Under the pieces are notes generated by a model. The model saw only the letters and a program-made list of their open reading frames with translations. It searched no databases and was not told where the DNA came from. 64,000 nt of DNA from NCBI GenBank assembly GCA_964517125.1, contig CAZFBD010000007.1, positions 38,874-102,873 of the forward strand, given 5' to 3'. Positions within the stretch are counted from its first letter, which is position 1. Every line of letters begins with the position of its first letter. Position numbers and translations under genes: made by a program. Source of the DNA: SHLQ01 sp964517125 (GTDB taxonomy: Bacteria; Actinomycetota; Acidimicrobiia; Acidimicrobiales; SHLQ01). Of the stretch, positions 16,738-25,831 are shown in pieces.

Positions 16738-17517
16738 ATGACTGAAATCCCTGAACATCTCCGGAAACGAGCCGAAGAGGCTCGCGCAAAGGCAGCTGCC
16801 TCCGAAGCTCCTGCCGCGGCCGAACCGGCCGCCTCCGATGCACCGCAGAGCGAAGCGGCATCAAAGATCCCTGCGCACCTTCTGGAACGTTCCAAGGCAG
16901 CAAAGACCAAGGCCGACGGCGGCGCCGTCGAAGCCGCTGGCGCAGCTGCACCGGCAACCGCCGGGGGCACGGCCACCGCTGTTGCCGCAGCACCTGCGGG
17001 TCCCGTGGCGACCGGACCGGGTGGACACACCCAGCGTCTGCTCACCGTGGTCAAGTCCGGTTCCATCCAGGACGTCAAGGCCGTTCCTCAGGACAAGGTG
17101 CACACCTGGCCGCACCTGCTCGTCGTCGAATTCGTGTGCGCACTGTTCGTCACGGCGTTCATTCTCATCTTCTCGGTGTTCGTGAATGCTCCGCTCCTCG
17201 AGCTCGCCAACTTCAACGAGACGCCAAACCCCTCCAAGGCACCGTGGTACTTCCTCGGTCTGCAGGAGCTGTTGGTGCTCTTCCACCCAATGGTCGCCGG
17301 TGTGACCATCCCGGGTATGGGCATGATCCTGCTGATCCTGGCTCCTTACATCGATCGAAACCCTTCGATGAAGCCGGAAGATCGCAAGTTCGCCATCTCG
17401 TTGCAGACAGTGCACCTCATGTACTGGGCAGTCCTGGTCATGATCGGGTCGTTCTTCAGGGGCCCGGGCTTCAACTTCATCATGCCGTGGTCCGACGGCC
17501 TGTTCTTCGAGTTCTAA
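16738..17517 (+). CDS. Cytochrome b subunit IV-like protein with Ala-rich N-terminal extension
   Basis: A 259-residue protein. The C-terminal 160 residues have three TM helices and the motif NPSKAPWYFLGLQELL, the counterpart of PEWY in cytochrome b, so this is the second half of a split cytochrome b (as in b6f subunit IV). The first 95 residues are an Ala/Lys-rich, probably disordered cytoplasmic extension carrying two copies of an IPxHLxxR element (residues 4-11 and about 42-49). The same element opens the cytochrome c at 14653. It starts at ATG with a purine-rich AAGGAAAGGG upstream and is cotranscribed with the b6 gene. Confidence 0.87.
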   Translation: MTEIPEHLRKRAEEARAKAAASEAPAAAEPAASDAPQSEAASKIPAHLLERSKAAKTKADGGAVEAAGAAAPATAGGTATAVAAAPAGPVATGPGGHTQRLLTVVKSGSIQDVKAVPQDKVHTWPHLLVVEFVCALFVTAFILIFSVFVNAPLLELANFNETPNPSKAPWYFLGLQELLVLFHPMVAGVTIPGMGMILLILAPYIDRNPSMKPEDRKFAISLQTVHLMYWAVLVMIGSFFRGPGFNFIMPWSDGLFFEF

Positions 17518-17527
17518 GGAGATACAC

Positions 17528-18382
17528 ATGATCCTTGTCATCGCCATCGTCGCCATCGTGGCCCTTGCCGCAATTGGCCTCTTCGTCGCCAGCCGGCGCA
17601 ACGAATCCAATACTGCCGAGAGTGCGCTCTCCTCGGAGTCCCGCAAGAGCGATCGCTCGCGCGTCACCGCTGGGGCAGTGTCCGACGACGACGCCACCGG
17701 CCGCGAGGTCGAACGTGCCGCCGTGCTCGAACGCCGTCAGGGCGACATCGTGCCCTTCGACGAGTCCGAGATCGAACCATGGGTTGCCCCCGATCCCGAG
17801 GCCATTGGCGTTGCCCGTCGTCAGTTCCTGAACCGCTCCATCATTGGTATGTTTGTCTTCGGTCTGTCTGGCTTCGGCGCTGCCGCCATTGCTCAGCTGT
17901 GGCCGGGAGCATCCGAGGGCTTTGGCTCCAAGATCCGCGTTGGTGATATCGGCGATGTGAAGGCGCAGATCACCGCTGCCAACGGCTTCCTCTACAAGCC
18001 CGAAGGCCGCATGTGGATCACCGAGTACCCGGCCGGCGCACTTGAAAAGGGTCGTGCCGTCTACGGCGACACCGCTGCATGGCCCGGCATCCAGGAGGGC
18101 TTCAAGGCCCTCTACCAGAAGTGCCCGCACCTCGGCTGCCGCGTTCCCGACTGCGGAAGCTCACAGTTCTTCGAATGCCCCTGTCACGGCTCGTTCTACA
18201 ACCAGGTAGGCGAAAAGCGTGGCGGACCGGCACCTCGCGGCATGGACTTCTTCGCCATGTCCATCGAAAACGGATCGCTCGTCGTCGACACCGGCAACAT
18301 CGTTGGTGGCCCCTCGATTGGCGTCAACACCACCGGACAGGAACGTGAAGGCCCGAGCTGTCTCGGTGCCAGCTCCCACTGA
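17528..18382 (+). CDS. Rieske [2Fe-2S] protein
   Basis: A 284-residue protein. An N-terminal TM helix (residues 2-21) and an acidic cytoplasmic loop lead to a second TM helix preceded by a twin-arginine-like VARRQFLNRS (about residues 98-125). The Rieske domain then carries CPHLGC and CPCHGSFYN, the two-His two-Cys cluster motifs. Two TM segments before the Rieske domain resemble actinobacterial QcrA proteins, which have extra N-terminal helices. It moves electrons from quinol to cytochrome c. ATG 17528 has GGAGA 4-5 nt upstream and follows the subunit IV gene by 10 nt. Confidence 0.9.
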   Translation: MILVIAIVAIVALAAIGLFVASRRNESNTAESALSSESRKSDRSRVTAGAVSDDDATGREVERAAVLERRQGDIVPFDESEIEPWVAPDPEAIGVARRQFLNRSIIGMFVFGLSGFGAAAIAQLWPGASEGFGSKIRVGDIGDVKAQITAANGFLYKPEGRMWITEYPAGALEKGRAVYGDTAAWPGIQEGFKALYQKCPHLGCRVPDCGSSQFFECPCHGSFYNQVGEKRGGPAPRGMDFFAMSIENGSLVVDTGNIVGGPSIGVNTTGQEREGPSCLGASSH

Positions 18383-18428
18383 TCCAACTTCGGCGATCCA
18401 AAAGATCGTCCCACGACCAAAGTTCCCC

Positions 18429-18434
18429 TAGATT
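18429..18434 (+). promoter_or_regulatory. -10 box before diheme cytochrome c gene
   Basis: TAGATT ends 8 nt before the GTG at 18443. It suggests an internal leaderless promoter from which the cytochrome c and the following nuo genes could be transcribed apart from the b6/Rieske genes. Confidence 0.45.
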
Positions 18435-18442
18435 CAGAGACC

Positions 18443-19780
18443 GTGATGATCCTTGCCCAGAGTGCAACGCGAAATATCGGCGTTGTCATCCTTGCCGTCG
18501 TCATAATTGGCTTCCTCGTCTACCTGTTCTTCAACCTGTTGGAGACACGGGGCGAGGGCGGTAGCGAAATTGAACTCGCTGCCAACCGCAAGCCGTATTT
18601 CAACGACGACATCCTTGAAACAACGAAACTCGACCAGAGCCTGCTCTCGGGACTGTTCCTGCTGTCGGTCATCGGCCTGGCACTTCCCCTGTACTGGCTC
18701 GGCGAACCCGGCCGTCACGAAGGCCTGGTCGACAACACGATCGAACTCTGGACCGAAGACGGTGCCGAGTCCTACGAGGAGAACTGCTCGTCGTGTCACG
18801 GCGGTGGCGGTGCCGGTGGTATTGCCTCGTTCGCCATCACCGAGCAGGGAACCGGGGCCTTTGTTGCCTCGGTCGACTGGGTTGCACCTTCGCTCACCTC
18901 GGTTCTGACTCGCTTCACCGAAGAGGAAGTCATTTACATCCTCAACTTCGGCCGCAACGGCGTCATGCCCGCATGGGGCGGTCCCGGCGGCGGTCCCCTC
19001 ACCTCGCAGCAGCTCGAAGTTCTCGTCGTCTACATGCGTTCCATCCAAAAGGACGTCGACGCCGTGCAGGTCGCGGTCACCGACGGACTCATCGCTGGAG
19101 CCCGTGACGAATGGGTTTCCCGCGATCCTGACCTCAGCGCCCGACTCCTGGCCGCTCAGCAGAACCTGGCTCGCCAGCAACAGACCGGCGTCTCCGATTT
19201 CATCGAGGCAGCACAGGGTGAGCTCAGCGAACTTCAGAGGGAAATCGGCGAAACGTTCCCCAACGACCAGATGGCGGCGTGGGTCGACGAAATCTCCGAT
19301 CCCAACCACGAGGAATACCTGACCTACGGCAAGTTGATCTTCATCAACGAAGCGGACTCTGGCGCCTACAACTGCGCTCGCTGTCACACCGCAGGCTGGT
19401 CGTACTCGGGTGCCAGCGATCTCGACATCAGTGGCAACCCGGTCACCACCATCACCCTCGATGACGGAACCGACGTGCCCGGGTACCTGCAGGGCGGCGG
19501 CTGGTTCGGACCCAACCTGACCAACGGCGCCGAGGTCACCCAGTTCCCGAACCCCGATTCGCACATCGACTTCATCCGCAAGGGCTCCGAGGACGGCATC
19601 CGCTACGGCGTGGCCGGCCAGGGCAGCGGACAGATGCCGGGCTTCAGCAACCGTCTCGACTCGGACCTCACCGAGGAGATCGAGATCGATGGTGTGGTCA
19701 TGGAAGTCGAAAAGAGCTGGCCAGCATCGCTGACCGAAGATCAGATCGCCGCTGTCGTGGCGTACGCGAGGAGCCTCTAA
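18443..19780 (+). CDS. Membrane-bound diheme cytochrome c
   Basis: A 445-residue protein with two N-terminal TM helices (about residues 12-33 and 65-85). Two cytochrome c domains follow, with heme motifs CSSCH (about residue 114) and CARCH (about 312), separated by a helical Gln/Glu-rich spacer. Likely Met ligands are in GVMPAWGGP and GQMPGFSNR. Diheme cytochromes c fused to, or next to, bc complexes pass electrons directly to oxidases in actinobacteria, and this protein probably does the same here. GTG 18443 is chosen because of the leaderless -10 box; ATG 18446 is one codon later. The next gene starts at the base after its stop. Confidence 0.87.
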   Translation: MMILAQSATRNIGVVILAVVIIGFLVYLFFNLLETRGEGGSEIELAANRKPYFNDDILETTKLDQSLLSGLFLLSVIGLALPLYWLGEPGRHEGLVDNTIELWTEDGAESYEENCSSCHGGGGAGGIASFAITEQGTGAFVASVDWVAPSLTSVLTRFTEEEVIYILNFGRNGVMPAWGGPGGGPLTSQQLEVLVVYMRSIQKDVDAVQVAVTDGLIAGARDEWVSRDPDLSARLLAAQQNLARQQQTGVSDFIEAAQGELSELQREIGETFPNDQMAAWVDEISDPNHEEYLTYGKLIFINEADSGAYNCARCHTAGWSYSGASDLDISGNPVTTITLDDGTDVPGYLQGGGWFGPNLTNGAEVTQFPNPDSHIDFIRKGSEDGIRYGVAGQGSGQMPGFSNRLDSDLTEEIEIDGVVMEVEKSWPASLTEDQIAAVVAYARSL

Positions 19781-20839
19781 ATGTTGTCGACACTCGCTGC
19801 AATCGGGTTTGATCCCGAGATTCGCGGCGCCCTTGTTGTGGGCGTCGGCGTGGTCGTGCTCTTCGGATCCGTCTGGATGATCCTGGCCACCAACTCGGGC
19901 ATCCGTCTCGGGTCGCTCATTGCACTCGCCGGCTTCTTTGGCTGGATGGTCATCATGGGTGCGTTCTGGTGGATCCGCGGCATCGGTTTCGTCGGCGACA
20001 GCGTCAGCTGGCACGTCCTCGACTACAACCGTGGCGCAATCGCCGAATCCTCAGTCGATGTCGTTCACGATCTTCCCGACCCTGAAGAGCTGCAGAACCA
20101 GGGTTTCCTCATTGCCGAGGAAGGTCTGGCCGCCGGTGTCGAGGAAATGGCCGAGTTCACGGTCGAAATCAGCCAGGACGACCCCGACTTCCTGGGCATG
20201 ACCCAGGAAGAATTCGACGCCGCATGGCTGCGCCAGTTCCAACGGAACCAGGCAACGACGCTCTCCCAGGTCGTGGCCGTGGCCCCCGACTACGTTGACC
20301 AGGCGTTCGAGGACGGCCGCCTTCCCTCGCTCAACGGCTGGGAAATCATGAATACCGCCGATGCTGGCGAGGCACAGTCCACGGCCGGTGCCGCACTCCT
20401 TGAACAGGACGGCTTCCACTTCGAAGGCGTCGACGAGTTCAAGTTCCTCGACGCCTTCCGTATTGGTGGCAAGCCACGGATCGACCGCGACGTCGACCTC
20501 ACCTGCACCTTCTGCACGGACAACCTCCGTCGTGGCTGGCTGTGGATCTCCAACTCGGCCCGTATCACCAACCCACCCGAGTACGCCGTCGTGCAGCTTC
20601 GGGCCATCGACGAAGCCGCACTGATCGTCCAAGAGGGCCAGGCGCCGCCGTTCCCAACGGTCAACGAAGACGAGCCGATCATCTCGGTGGTCATGATTCG
20701 TGACCTGGGCAACCTCCGGTTCCCGCCAGCCATGATCACCATGGGTTCGCTGCTCATCTTCCTCGCCCTGTGCTACATGCTGCACATGCGGGATCTTGAG
20801 ACGATGGCCCGGGTGAGGGAGTTCGAGGAGTCGAACTGA
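19781..20839 (+). CDS. Three-TM membrane protein between cytochrome and nuo genes
   Basis: A 352-residue protein that abuts the diheme cytochrome gene and precedes nuoA by 1 nt. Two TM helices near the N terminus (about residues 15-60) and one near the C terminus (about 300-335) frame an acidic, probably extracytoplasmic domain of about 230 residues containing a TCTFC motif. I recognise no family. Its place between the complex III-like and complex I operons suggests a role in assembling or linking the two, but this is inference. The CxxC could bind metal or act in redox chemistry. Confidence 0.7.
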   Translation: MLSTLAAIGFDPEIRGALVVGVGVVVLFGSVWMILATNSGIRLGSLIALAGFFGWMVIMGAFWWIRGIGFVGDSVSWHVLDYNRGAIAESSVDVVHDLPDPEELQNQGFLIAEEGLAAGVEEMAEFTVEISQDDPDFLGMTQEEFDAAWLRQFQRNQATTLSQVVAVAPDYVDQAFEDGRLPSLNGWEIMNTADAGEAQSTAGAALLEQDGFHFEGVDEFKFLDAFRIGGKPRIDRDVDLTCTFCTDNLRRGWLWISNSARITNPPEYAVVQLRAIDEAALIVQEGQAPPFPTVNEDEPIISVVMIRDLGNLRFPPAMITMGSLLIFLALCYMLHMRDLETMARVREFEESN

Positions 20840-20840
20840 C

Positions 20841-21299
20841 GTGCAGTATCTCCCACTTGTCGGCCTCCTGATTCTCGGTTTCCTGTTTGCGGCGATCAGT
20901 TTCGTGGCATCGAAGCTGCTGGCTCCCAACCGACCGAACGACAAAAAGAACTCGGCCTACGAGTGCGGCATTGAACCCGCCAAGGAAACACCCGAACGCT
21001 TTCCTGTTCGCTTCTTCCTGATCGCCATGATCTTCATCGTGTTCGACATCGAACTGATCTTCTTCTACCCATGGGCGGTTGCCCATCGTGGTCTCGGAGC
21101 GTTCGGTCTGGTGGCCATCCTGATCTTCACGGCCGCGGTGTTCGAGTCCTTCGTGTACCTGATCGGCAACGGCGCCCTCGAATGGGGCCCCGTCCATCAG
21201 GCCCAGAAACTCAAGGCTGCGGTGTCGGCCGAACGTACGACGGCATCCACGGTTCGCCGTGTCGGCAACGAGGGTCGCATCGACGGAGAGGCAGCCTGA
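20841..21299 (+). CDS. nuoA: NADH-quinone oxidoreductase subunit A (14-subunit operon)
   Basis: A 152-residue membrane subunit of complex I with three TM helices. The family signature YECGIEPAKETPERFPVRFF is followed by a long conserved helix (MIFIVFDIELIFFYPWA). The C-terminal 35 residues extend beyond the usual NuoA. It starts at GTG and is the first of fourteen nuo genes in canonical order. Confidence 0.95.
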   Translation: MQYLPLVGLLILGFLFAAISFVASKLLAPNRPNDKKNSAYECGIEPAKETPERFPVRFFLIAMIFIVFDIELIFFYPWAVAHRGLGAFGLVAILIFTAAVFESFVYLIGNGALEWGPVHQAQKLKAAVSAERTTASTVRRVGNEGRIDGEAA

Positions 21300-21300
21300 C

Positions 21301-21891
21301 ATGGGTCTGTTCAAGGACGAAGCCAGCGGCCGAGGCCTGGTCGACGACGGCATCGCCGGCATCGAACACAACTTCGTCACCGCACGCGTCGAGGACCTGG
21401 TCAACTGGTCCCGCGCTCGCAGCCTCTGGCCAGCCACCTTCGGTCTGGCGTGTTGCGCCATCGAGATGATGGCGACCGGCGCCGGTCACTACGACATGGC
21501 CCGCTATGGCATGGAGGTCTTCCGGGCCTCTCCCCGTCAGGCCGATCTCATGATCGTTGCTGGCCGTGTTTCGCAGAAGATGGCTCCCGTGTTGCGCACC
21601 ATCTACGACCAGATGATGGAACCCAAGTGGGTCATCTCCATGGGCGTGTGCGCTTCCAGCGGCGGCATGTTCAACAATTACGCGATCGTGCAGGGTGTCG
21701 ACCAGATCGTTCCCGTCGACGTCTACGCACCGGGTTGTCCCCCCGGACCCGAAACGCTGCTCCACGCAATCTTCACCCTCCACGAATCGATCGAGAACGG
21801 CGAACTGCTTCGTCGTCGGGCCGAGACTGGCGGCGGTGCAGGCATCGAAGTTGCGCAACGGGACGGCCAAACGGCCGTAGCCATCGGGTAG
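21301..21891 (+). CDS. nuoB: NADH-quinone oxidoreductase subunit B
   Basis: A 196-residue subunit that carries the terminal cluster N2, which passes electrons to quinone. Cluster ligands are the tandem cysteines in LACCAIEMMATG, the Cys in MGVCASSGGMF and the Cys in YAPGCPPGPE. ATG 21301 follows the nuoA stop by 1 nt; a longer frame would read into nuoA. Confidence 0.96.
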   Translation: MGLFKDEASGRGLVDDGIAGIEHNFVTARVEDLVNWSRARSLWPATFGLACCAIEMMATGAGHYDMARYGMEVFRASPRQADLMIVAGRVSQKMAPVLRTIYDQMMEPKWVISMGVCASSGGMFNNYAIVQGVDQIVPVDVYAPGCPPGPETLLHAIFTLHESIENGELLRRRAETGGGAGIEVAQRDGQTAVAIG

Positions 21892-21899
21892 GGCCAGCC

Positions 21900-22427
21900 A
21901 TGACAGACACCGAAACTCCGGAAGAGGAGTCCGCCGAGGCAGCTCCGGCTGCCGAAGAACTCCTGCACGGCGCACCGGTCACCACCGCGGTGGGCCAGAC
22001 CGTGCTGCACACCGCAGTCGAGAACTACCTGGAACTTGTCACCACGCTGACCGAGGCCGGGTTTGCCCAGGTCATCGACCTCTGTGGCGTCGACTACCTG
22101 GGAACCAACCGGACAGACCTGCCGGCCAGTATCGAAGCTCAGCGTTTCGAGATCGTTGTCCTCATGATCAGCCACGCCAGCCGCAGCCGGATCCGGGTGC
22201 GTGCACAGGTCGCCGACGGCCAGGACGTGCCGTCGTTGTTCGACCTGCATCCCGGCACCGAAGCAATGGAACGCGAAGCCTTCGACATGTACGGCATCGT
22301 GTTCACCGACCACCCCGACATGAGCCGCATCCTCATGCCCGAAGAATGGAAGGGACACCCGCTGCGCAAGGACTACGACCTCGGTCGCATCCCCGTGCAG
22401 TTCAAGGGCGCCCCCGGACAACGGTGA
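21900..22427 (+). CDS. nuoC: NADH-quinone oxidoreductase subunit C
   Basis: A 175-residue peripheral-arm subunit of the 30-kDa family. The signature EREAFDMYGIVFTDHPD followed by RILMPEEWKGHPLRKDY is clear. The acidic N-terminal 25 residues (ETPEEESAEAAPAAEE) are a low-complexity extension. It starts at ATG 8 nt after nuoB. It lies next to NuoD and helps form the quinone-binding arm. Confidence 0.95.
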   Translation: MTDTETPEEESAEAAPAAEELLHGAPVTTAVGQTVLHTAVENYLELVTTLTEAGFAQVIDLCGVDYLGTNRTDLPASIEAQRFEIVVLMISHASRSRIRVRAQVADGQDVPSLFDLHPGTEAMEREAFDMYGIVFTDHPDMSRILMPEEWKGHPLRKDYDLGRIPVQFKGAPGQR

Positions 22428-22431
22428 CCAA

Positions 22432-23745
22432 ATGACGATCGCAGAAGACGCTCCCACCACCGAACTCGGCGAAGGCGACATCGGCAACGCCAGCCGCGTC
22501 AGCTCCCGTGACAACGCCGTGTTGCGTATGTCCGAAGCCGAAGCCGGCGCGCTGTCGCTCGATCCCGAGGACGAACTCGGCGAGTCGAAGATGATCATCA
22601 ACATGGGGCCCTCGCATCCCTCGACGCACGGCGTGCTGCGCCTGATGCTCGAGATGGAGGGCGAGACCGTGCTGCGCTCGAAGCCCATCATCGGCTACCT
22701 CCATACCGGCATGGAAAAGACCGGCGAGCAGCTCACCTACCTTCAGGGCTGCACCAACGTCACCCGCATGGATTACGCGTCGCCGCTGTTCACCGAGCTG
22801 GCGTTCTCCCTTGCCGTCGAAGAACTGCTCCAGATGGAGATTCCGGAACGGGCCACCTGGATCCGGATGATGATGACCGAGCTGAACCGCATGGCCTCGC
22901 ACCTGCTGTTCATGGCCACCAACGGCATGGATCTCGGCGCCGTCTCCATGATGATCTACGGCTGGCGCGAGCGCGAGCCACTTCTTCGGTTCTTCGAGAA
23001 GGTCACCGGCCTTCGCATGAACCACAACTACATCCGTCCGGGCGGCGTCGCCGCCGACCTTCACGACGGATGGCAGGACGACCTCATCGAGTACCTCGAC
23101 ACCGTCGAGCCCCGCCTCGACGAATACGACATCCTCATGACCGGGCAGCCCATCTGGCGTGAGCGTCTGCAGGGTGTTGGTGTCATCAACGAAGCCGAGT
23201 GCCTTGCGCTCGGAACCACCGGACCGATCCTTCGGTCGGCAGGTTCCAGCTGGGACCTTCGTCGCGACATGCCCTACCTGGCGTACGACCAGGTGGACTT
23301 CGATGTCATCGTGGGCAGCTACGGCGACAGCTTCGACCGCTACGCCATCCGCCTCAACGAGATCCGCGAATCCATGCGGATCGTGCGTCAGTGCATCGAG
23401 AAGATGCCATCGGGCGACTACCGGGCCCAGAACAAGAAGGTCACGCCCCCGCCGCGTGCCCGCATCGATGAGTCCATGGAAGCACTCATCCACCACTTCA
23501 AGATCTTCACCGAAGGCTTCAAGGTTCCTGCAGGCGAGGCCTACGCCGCAGTCGAGAGCCCGCGTGGCGAGCTCGGCGTGTACATCGTTTCCGACGGAAG
23601 CTCCACCCCGGTGCGCATGCACGTTCGGGCGCCAAGCTTCGTCAATCTGCAGACGCTTCCGCATCTGATGGAGAACGGCCTGCTCGCAGACGCCGTGGCC
23701 GTCATTTCCAGCGTTGACCCAATCATGGGAGAGGTGGACCGGTAG
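22432..23745 (+). CDS. nuoD: NADH-quinone oxidoreductase subunit D
   Basis: A 437-residue 49-kDa-type subunit. The quinone-site loop is MGPSHPSTHGVLR (about residues 57-69), with the conserved His and the later Tyr in GEQLTYLQGC. The C terminus SSVDPIMGEVDR is the family ending. An extra N-terminal acidic stretch of about 45 residues precedes the core. The stop overlaps the nuoE GTG, so the two are translationally coupled. Confidence 0.96.
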   Translation: MTIAEDAPTTELGEGDIGNASRVSSRDNAVLRMSEAEAGALSLDPEDELGESKMIINMGPSHPSTHGVLRLMLEMEGETVLRSKPIIGYLHTGMEKTGEQLTYLQGCTNVTRMDYASPLFTELAFSLAVEELLQMEIPERATWIRMMMTELNRMASHLLFMATNGMDLGAVSMMIYGWREREPLLRFFEKVTGLRMNHNYIRPGGVAADLHDGWQDDLIEYLDTVEPRLDEYDILMTGQPIWRERLQGVGVINEAECLALGTTGPILRSAGSSWDLRRDMPYLAYDQVDFDVIVGSYGDSFDRYAIRLNEIRESMRIVRQCIEKMPSGDYRAQNKKVTPPPRARIDESMEALIHHFKIFTEGFKVPAGEAYAAVESPRGELGVYIVSDGSSTPVRMHVRAPSFVNLQTLPHLMENGLLADAVAVISSVDPIMGEVDR

Positions 23746-24389
23746 TGAGTCGTCTCACCGAAGCCAACGTCGCCATTGCGCACGACATCATCGCCCGGTA
23801 TCCGCGGGCCAAATCTGCACTCATCCCGCTGCTGCACCTTGCACAGGAGCAGGACGGATGGGTCTCCGACGAGGCCATGGCACACCTCGCCGAACTGGTT
23901 GGCGTCACGCCGGCCGAAGTTCGCGGCACCTGCACCTTCTACGAGATGTTCAAGCTGCATCCCGTGGGCACCTACATGGTCAACGTGTGCACCAACATCG
24001 CCTGCCAGCTCCTCGGTGGCGAGGAACTTCTGGAACACGCCGAGAAGACCCTTGGTGTCCGCCCCGGTGGCACCACCTCGGATGGCATGTTCACCCTGGA
24101 AGACGTCGAGTGCATCGCGGCGTGCACCGAGGCGCCATGCATGCAGGTCAACTACCGCTACGGCGTGCGTCTTTCCCTCGACGATTTCGACGAGATCATC
24201 GGCGACCTTCGGGCCGGCAAGACCCCCGAAAAACTCATCACCGCGAACCCCGGTGACACCATTCCCTCGCACGGAACCCTCGGCCTCACCCGTCAGCATC
24301 TCGATGCCGACAAGGCCGCCGGTATCGTGCCTCCTGAGCAGGTGACCGAAGCGCCGGTCTGGCTCACCGCAACGAAGGGCGACAGCTGA
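23745..24389 (+). CDS. nuoE: NADH-quinone oxidoreductase subunit E
   Basis: A 214-residue thioredoxin-like [2Fe-2S] subunit (cluster N1a). Its four cysteine ligands are in VNVCTNIACQL and ECIAACTEAPC. It belongs to the NADH dehydrogenase module with NuoF and NuoG, the module missing from the second complex I operon. It starts at GTG, and its TGA overlaps the nuoF ATG. Confidence 0.95.
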   Translation: MSRLTEANVAIAHDIIARYPRAKSALIPLLHLAQEQDGWVSDEAMAHLAELVGVTPAEVRGTCTFYEMFKLHPVGTYMVNVCTNIACQLLGGEELLEHAEKTLGVRPGGTTSDGMFTLEDVECIAACTEAPCMQVNYRYGVRLSLDDFDEIIGDLRAGKTPEKLITANPGDTIPSHGTLGLTRQHLDADKAAGIVPPEQVTEAPVWLTATKGDS

Positions 24390-25831
24390 TGGCAACAGGC
24401 GATTACGTGGCCCGAGCGCCCGGGTACGTCGACAGCCCGGGCACGAAGATCGTGTCCAGCCGGTTCGGCTACGAAGACAGCCACACCCTGGAGCGGTACC
24501 TGGCCACCGGTGGCTACGAAGGACTCAAGAAGGCGCTCGCCGACGGTCCCGAGACCTGTCACGGCGTGGTCCGTGAAGGCACCCTTCTCGGTCGTGGCGG
24601 CGCTGGTTTCCCGGCTGGCATCAAGTGGGGCTTTTGTCCCCCCGAGGTGTGGCCCCGCTACCTCGTCGTCAACGGCGACGAGTCCGAACCGGGCACCTAC
24701 AAGGACCGCCTCCTCATGGAGCTCGATCCGCATCAGCTCATCGAGGGCTGCCTCATTGCGTGTTACGCAATCGGCCTCACCCAGTGCTTCCTGTACGTGC
24801 GCGGCGAAATGGCCATTGCCCAGCAACGCCTGGCCGACGCCCTCAACGAGGCGTACGAAGCCGGATACATCGGCAAGAACATCCTCGGCTCCGACTTCTC
24901 GGTCGACATTGTCCTGCACTGGGGTGCCGGCGCCTACATCGTGGGTGAAGAGACCGCCCTCATCGAGAGCCTCGAGGGCAACCGTGGCATGCCCCGCCTC
25001 AAGCCTCCGTTCTTCCCTGCAGCCGTTGGCCTCTACGGCCAGCCCACCATCGTCAACAACGTCGAGACCCTGGCGAACCTGCCCTGGCTGCTCGCCAACG
25101 GATCCGACGCCTACAAGGAACTCGGTAGCGAAACCTCGCCGGGTACCCGCATGTTTGCGGTGTCTGGCCACGTCAAGCGCCCCGGCGTCTACGAGGTCGA
25201 ACAGGGTGTCACCACCTACGAAGACCTCATCTACGGCGACGACTACTGCCAGGGCATGCGCGAAGGCCGCGAACTGAAGGCCTTCATCCCCGGCGGCGGA
25301 TCGGCCCCCTGGCTGTTCCCCGAACACGTGAGCCTTCCGCTCGAAGCCCGCCCCGTTGGCGCAGCAGGCACCATGCTCGGCTCCGGCGCCATCGTCATCA
25401 TGGACGACTCCACCGACGCGGTGAAGGCCTGCCTGCGGGTCGTGCGTTTCTACGCCCGCGAATCGTGCGGCAAGTGCGCCCCATGCCGCGAAGGCACCAG
25501 CTGGGAAGAGAAGATCCTCCAGCGCATCATGGACGGCAACGGTCGACCCGACGACCTGGAACTGCTGCTCGATGTTGCCGACAACATCTCTCCCGGACCG
25601 TACCCGGTTGCGTCCTTCGAAGCCGAAGGCCTCGACGCCGTGCCGTTCCCTCCCCGCCAGACCACGATCTGCCCCCTGGGTCCCTCGTCGGTCGCCCCCA
25701 TCACGTCTGCCCTCCGTCGCTTCCGCCACGAGTTCGAAGCCAAGATCGGCGCCGCTCGCTCCGCTTCGCTTACCGAGTATTCGGCTTCGCCGAAACTCGA
25801 GTCCGAGACAAAGGTGAAGATCGGTGACTGA
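24389..25831 (+). CDS. nuoF: NADH-quinone oxidoreductase subunit F
   Basis: A 480-residue NADH- and FMN-binding subunit. The glycine-rich FMN/NADH loop is GRGGAGFPAGIKW, the NADH-site acidic patch is NGDESEPGTYKDR, and cluster N3 is held by SCGKCAPCREG plus the later Cys in TTICPLGPSS. The 30-residue C-terminal tail is Ser/Glu-rich. It is the entry point of electrons from NADH in this complex. It overlaps nuoG by 8 nt. Confidence 0.96.
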   Translation: MATGDYVARAPGYVDSPGTKIVSSRFGYEDSHTLERYLATGGYEGLKKALADGPETCHGVVREGTLLGRGGAGFPAGIKWGFCPPEVWPRYLVVNGDESEPGTYKDRLLMELDPHQLIEGCLIACYAIGLTQCFLYVRGEMAIAQQRLADALNEAYEAGYIGKNILGSDFSVDIVLHWGAGAYIVGEETALIESLEGNRGMPRLKPPFFPAAVGLYGQPTIVNNVETLANLPWLLANGSDAYKELGSETSPGTRMFAVSGHVKRPGVYEVEQGVTTYEDLIYGDDYCQGMREGRELKAFIPGGGSAPWLFPEHVSLPLEARPVGAAGTMLGSGAIVIMDDSTDAVKACLRVVRFYARESCGKCAPCREGTSWEEKILQRIMDGNGRPDDLELLLDVADNISPGPYPVASFEAEGLDAVPFPPRQTTICPLGPSSVAPITSALRRFRHEFEAKIGAARSASLTEYSASPKLESETKVKIGD

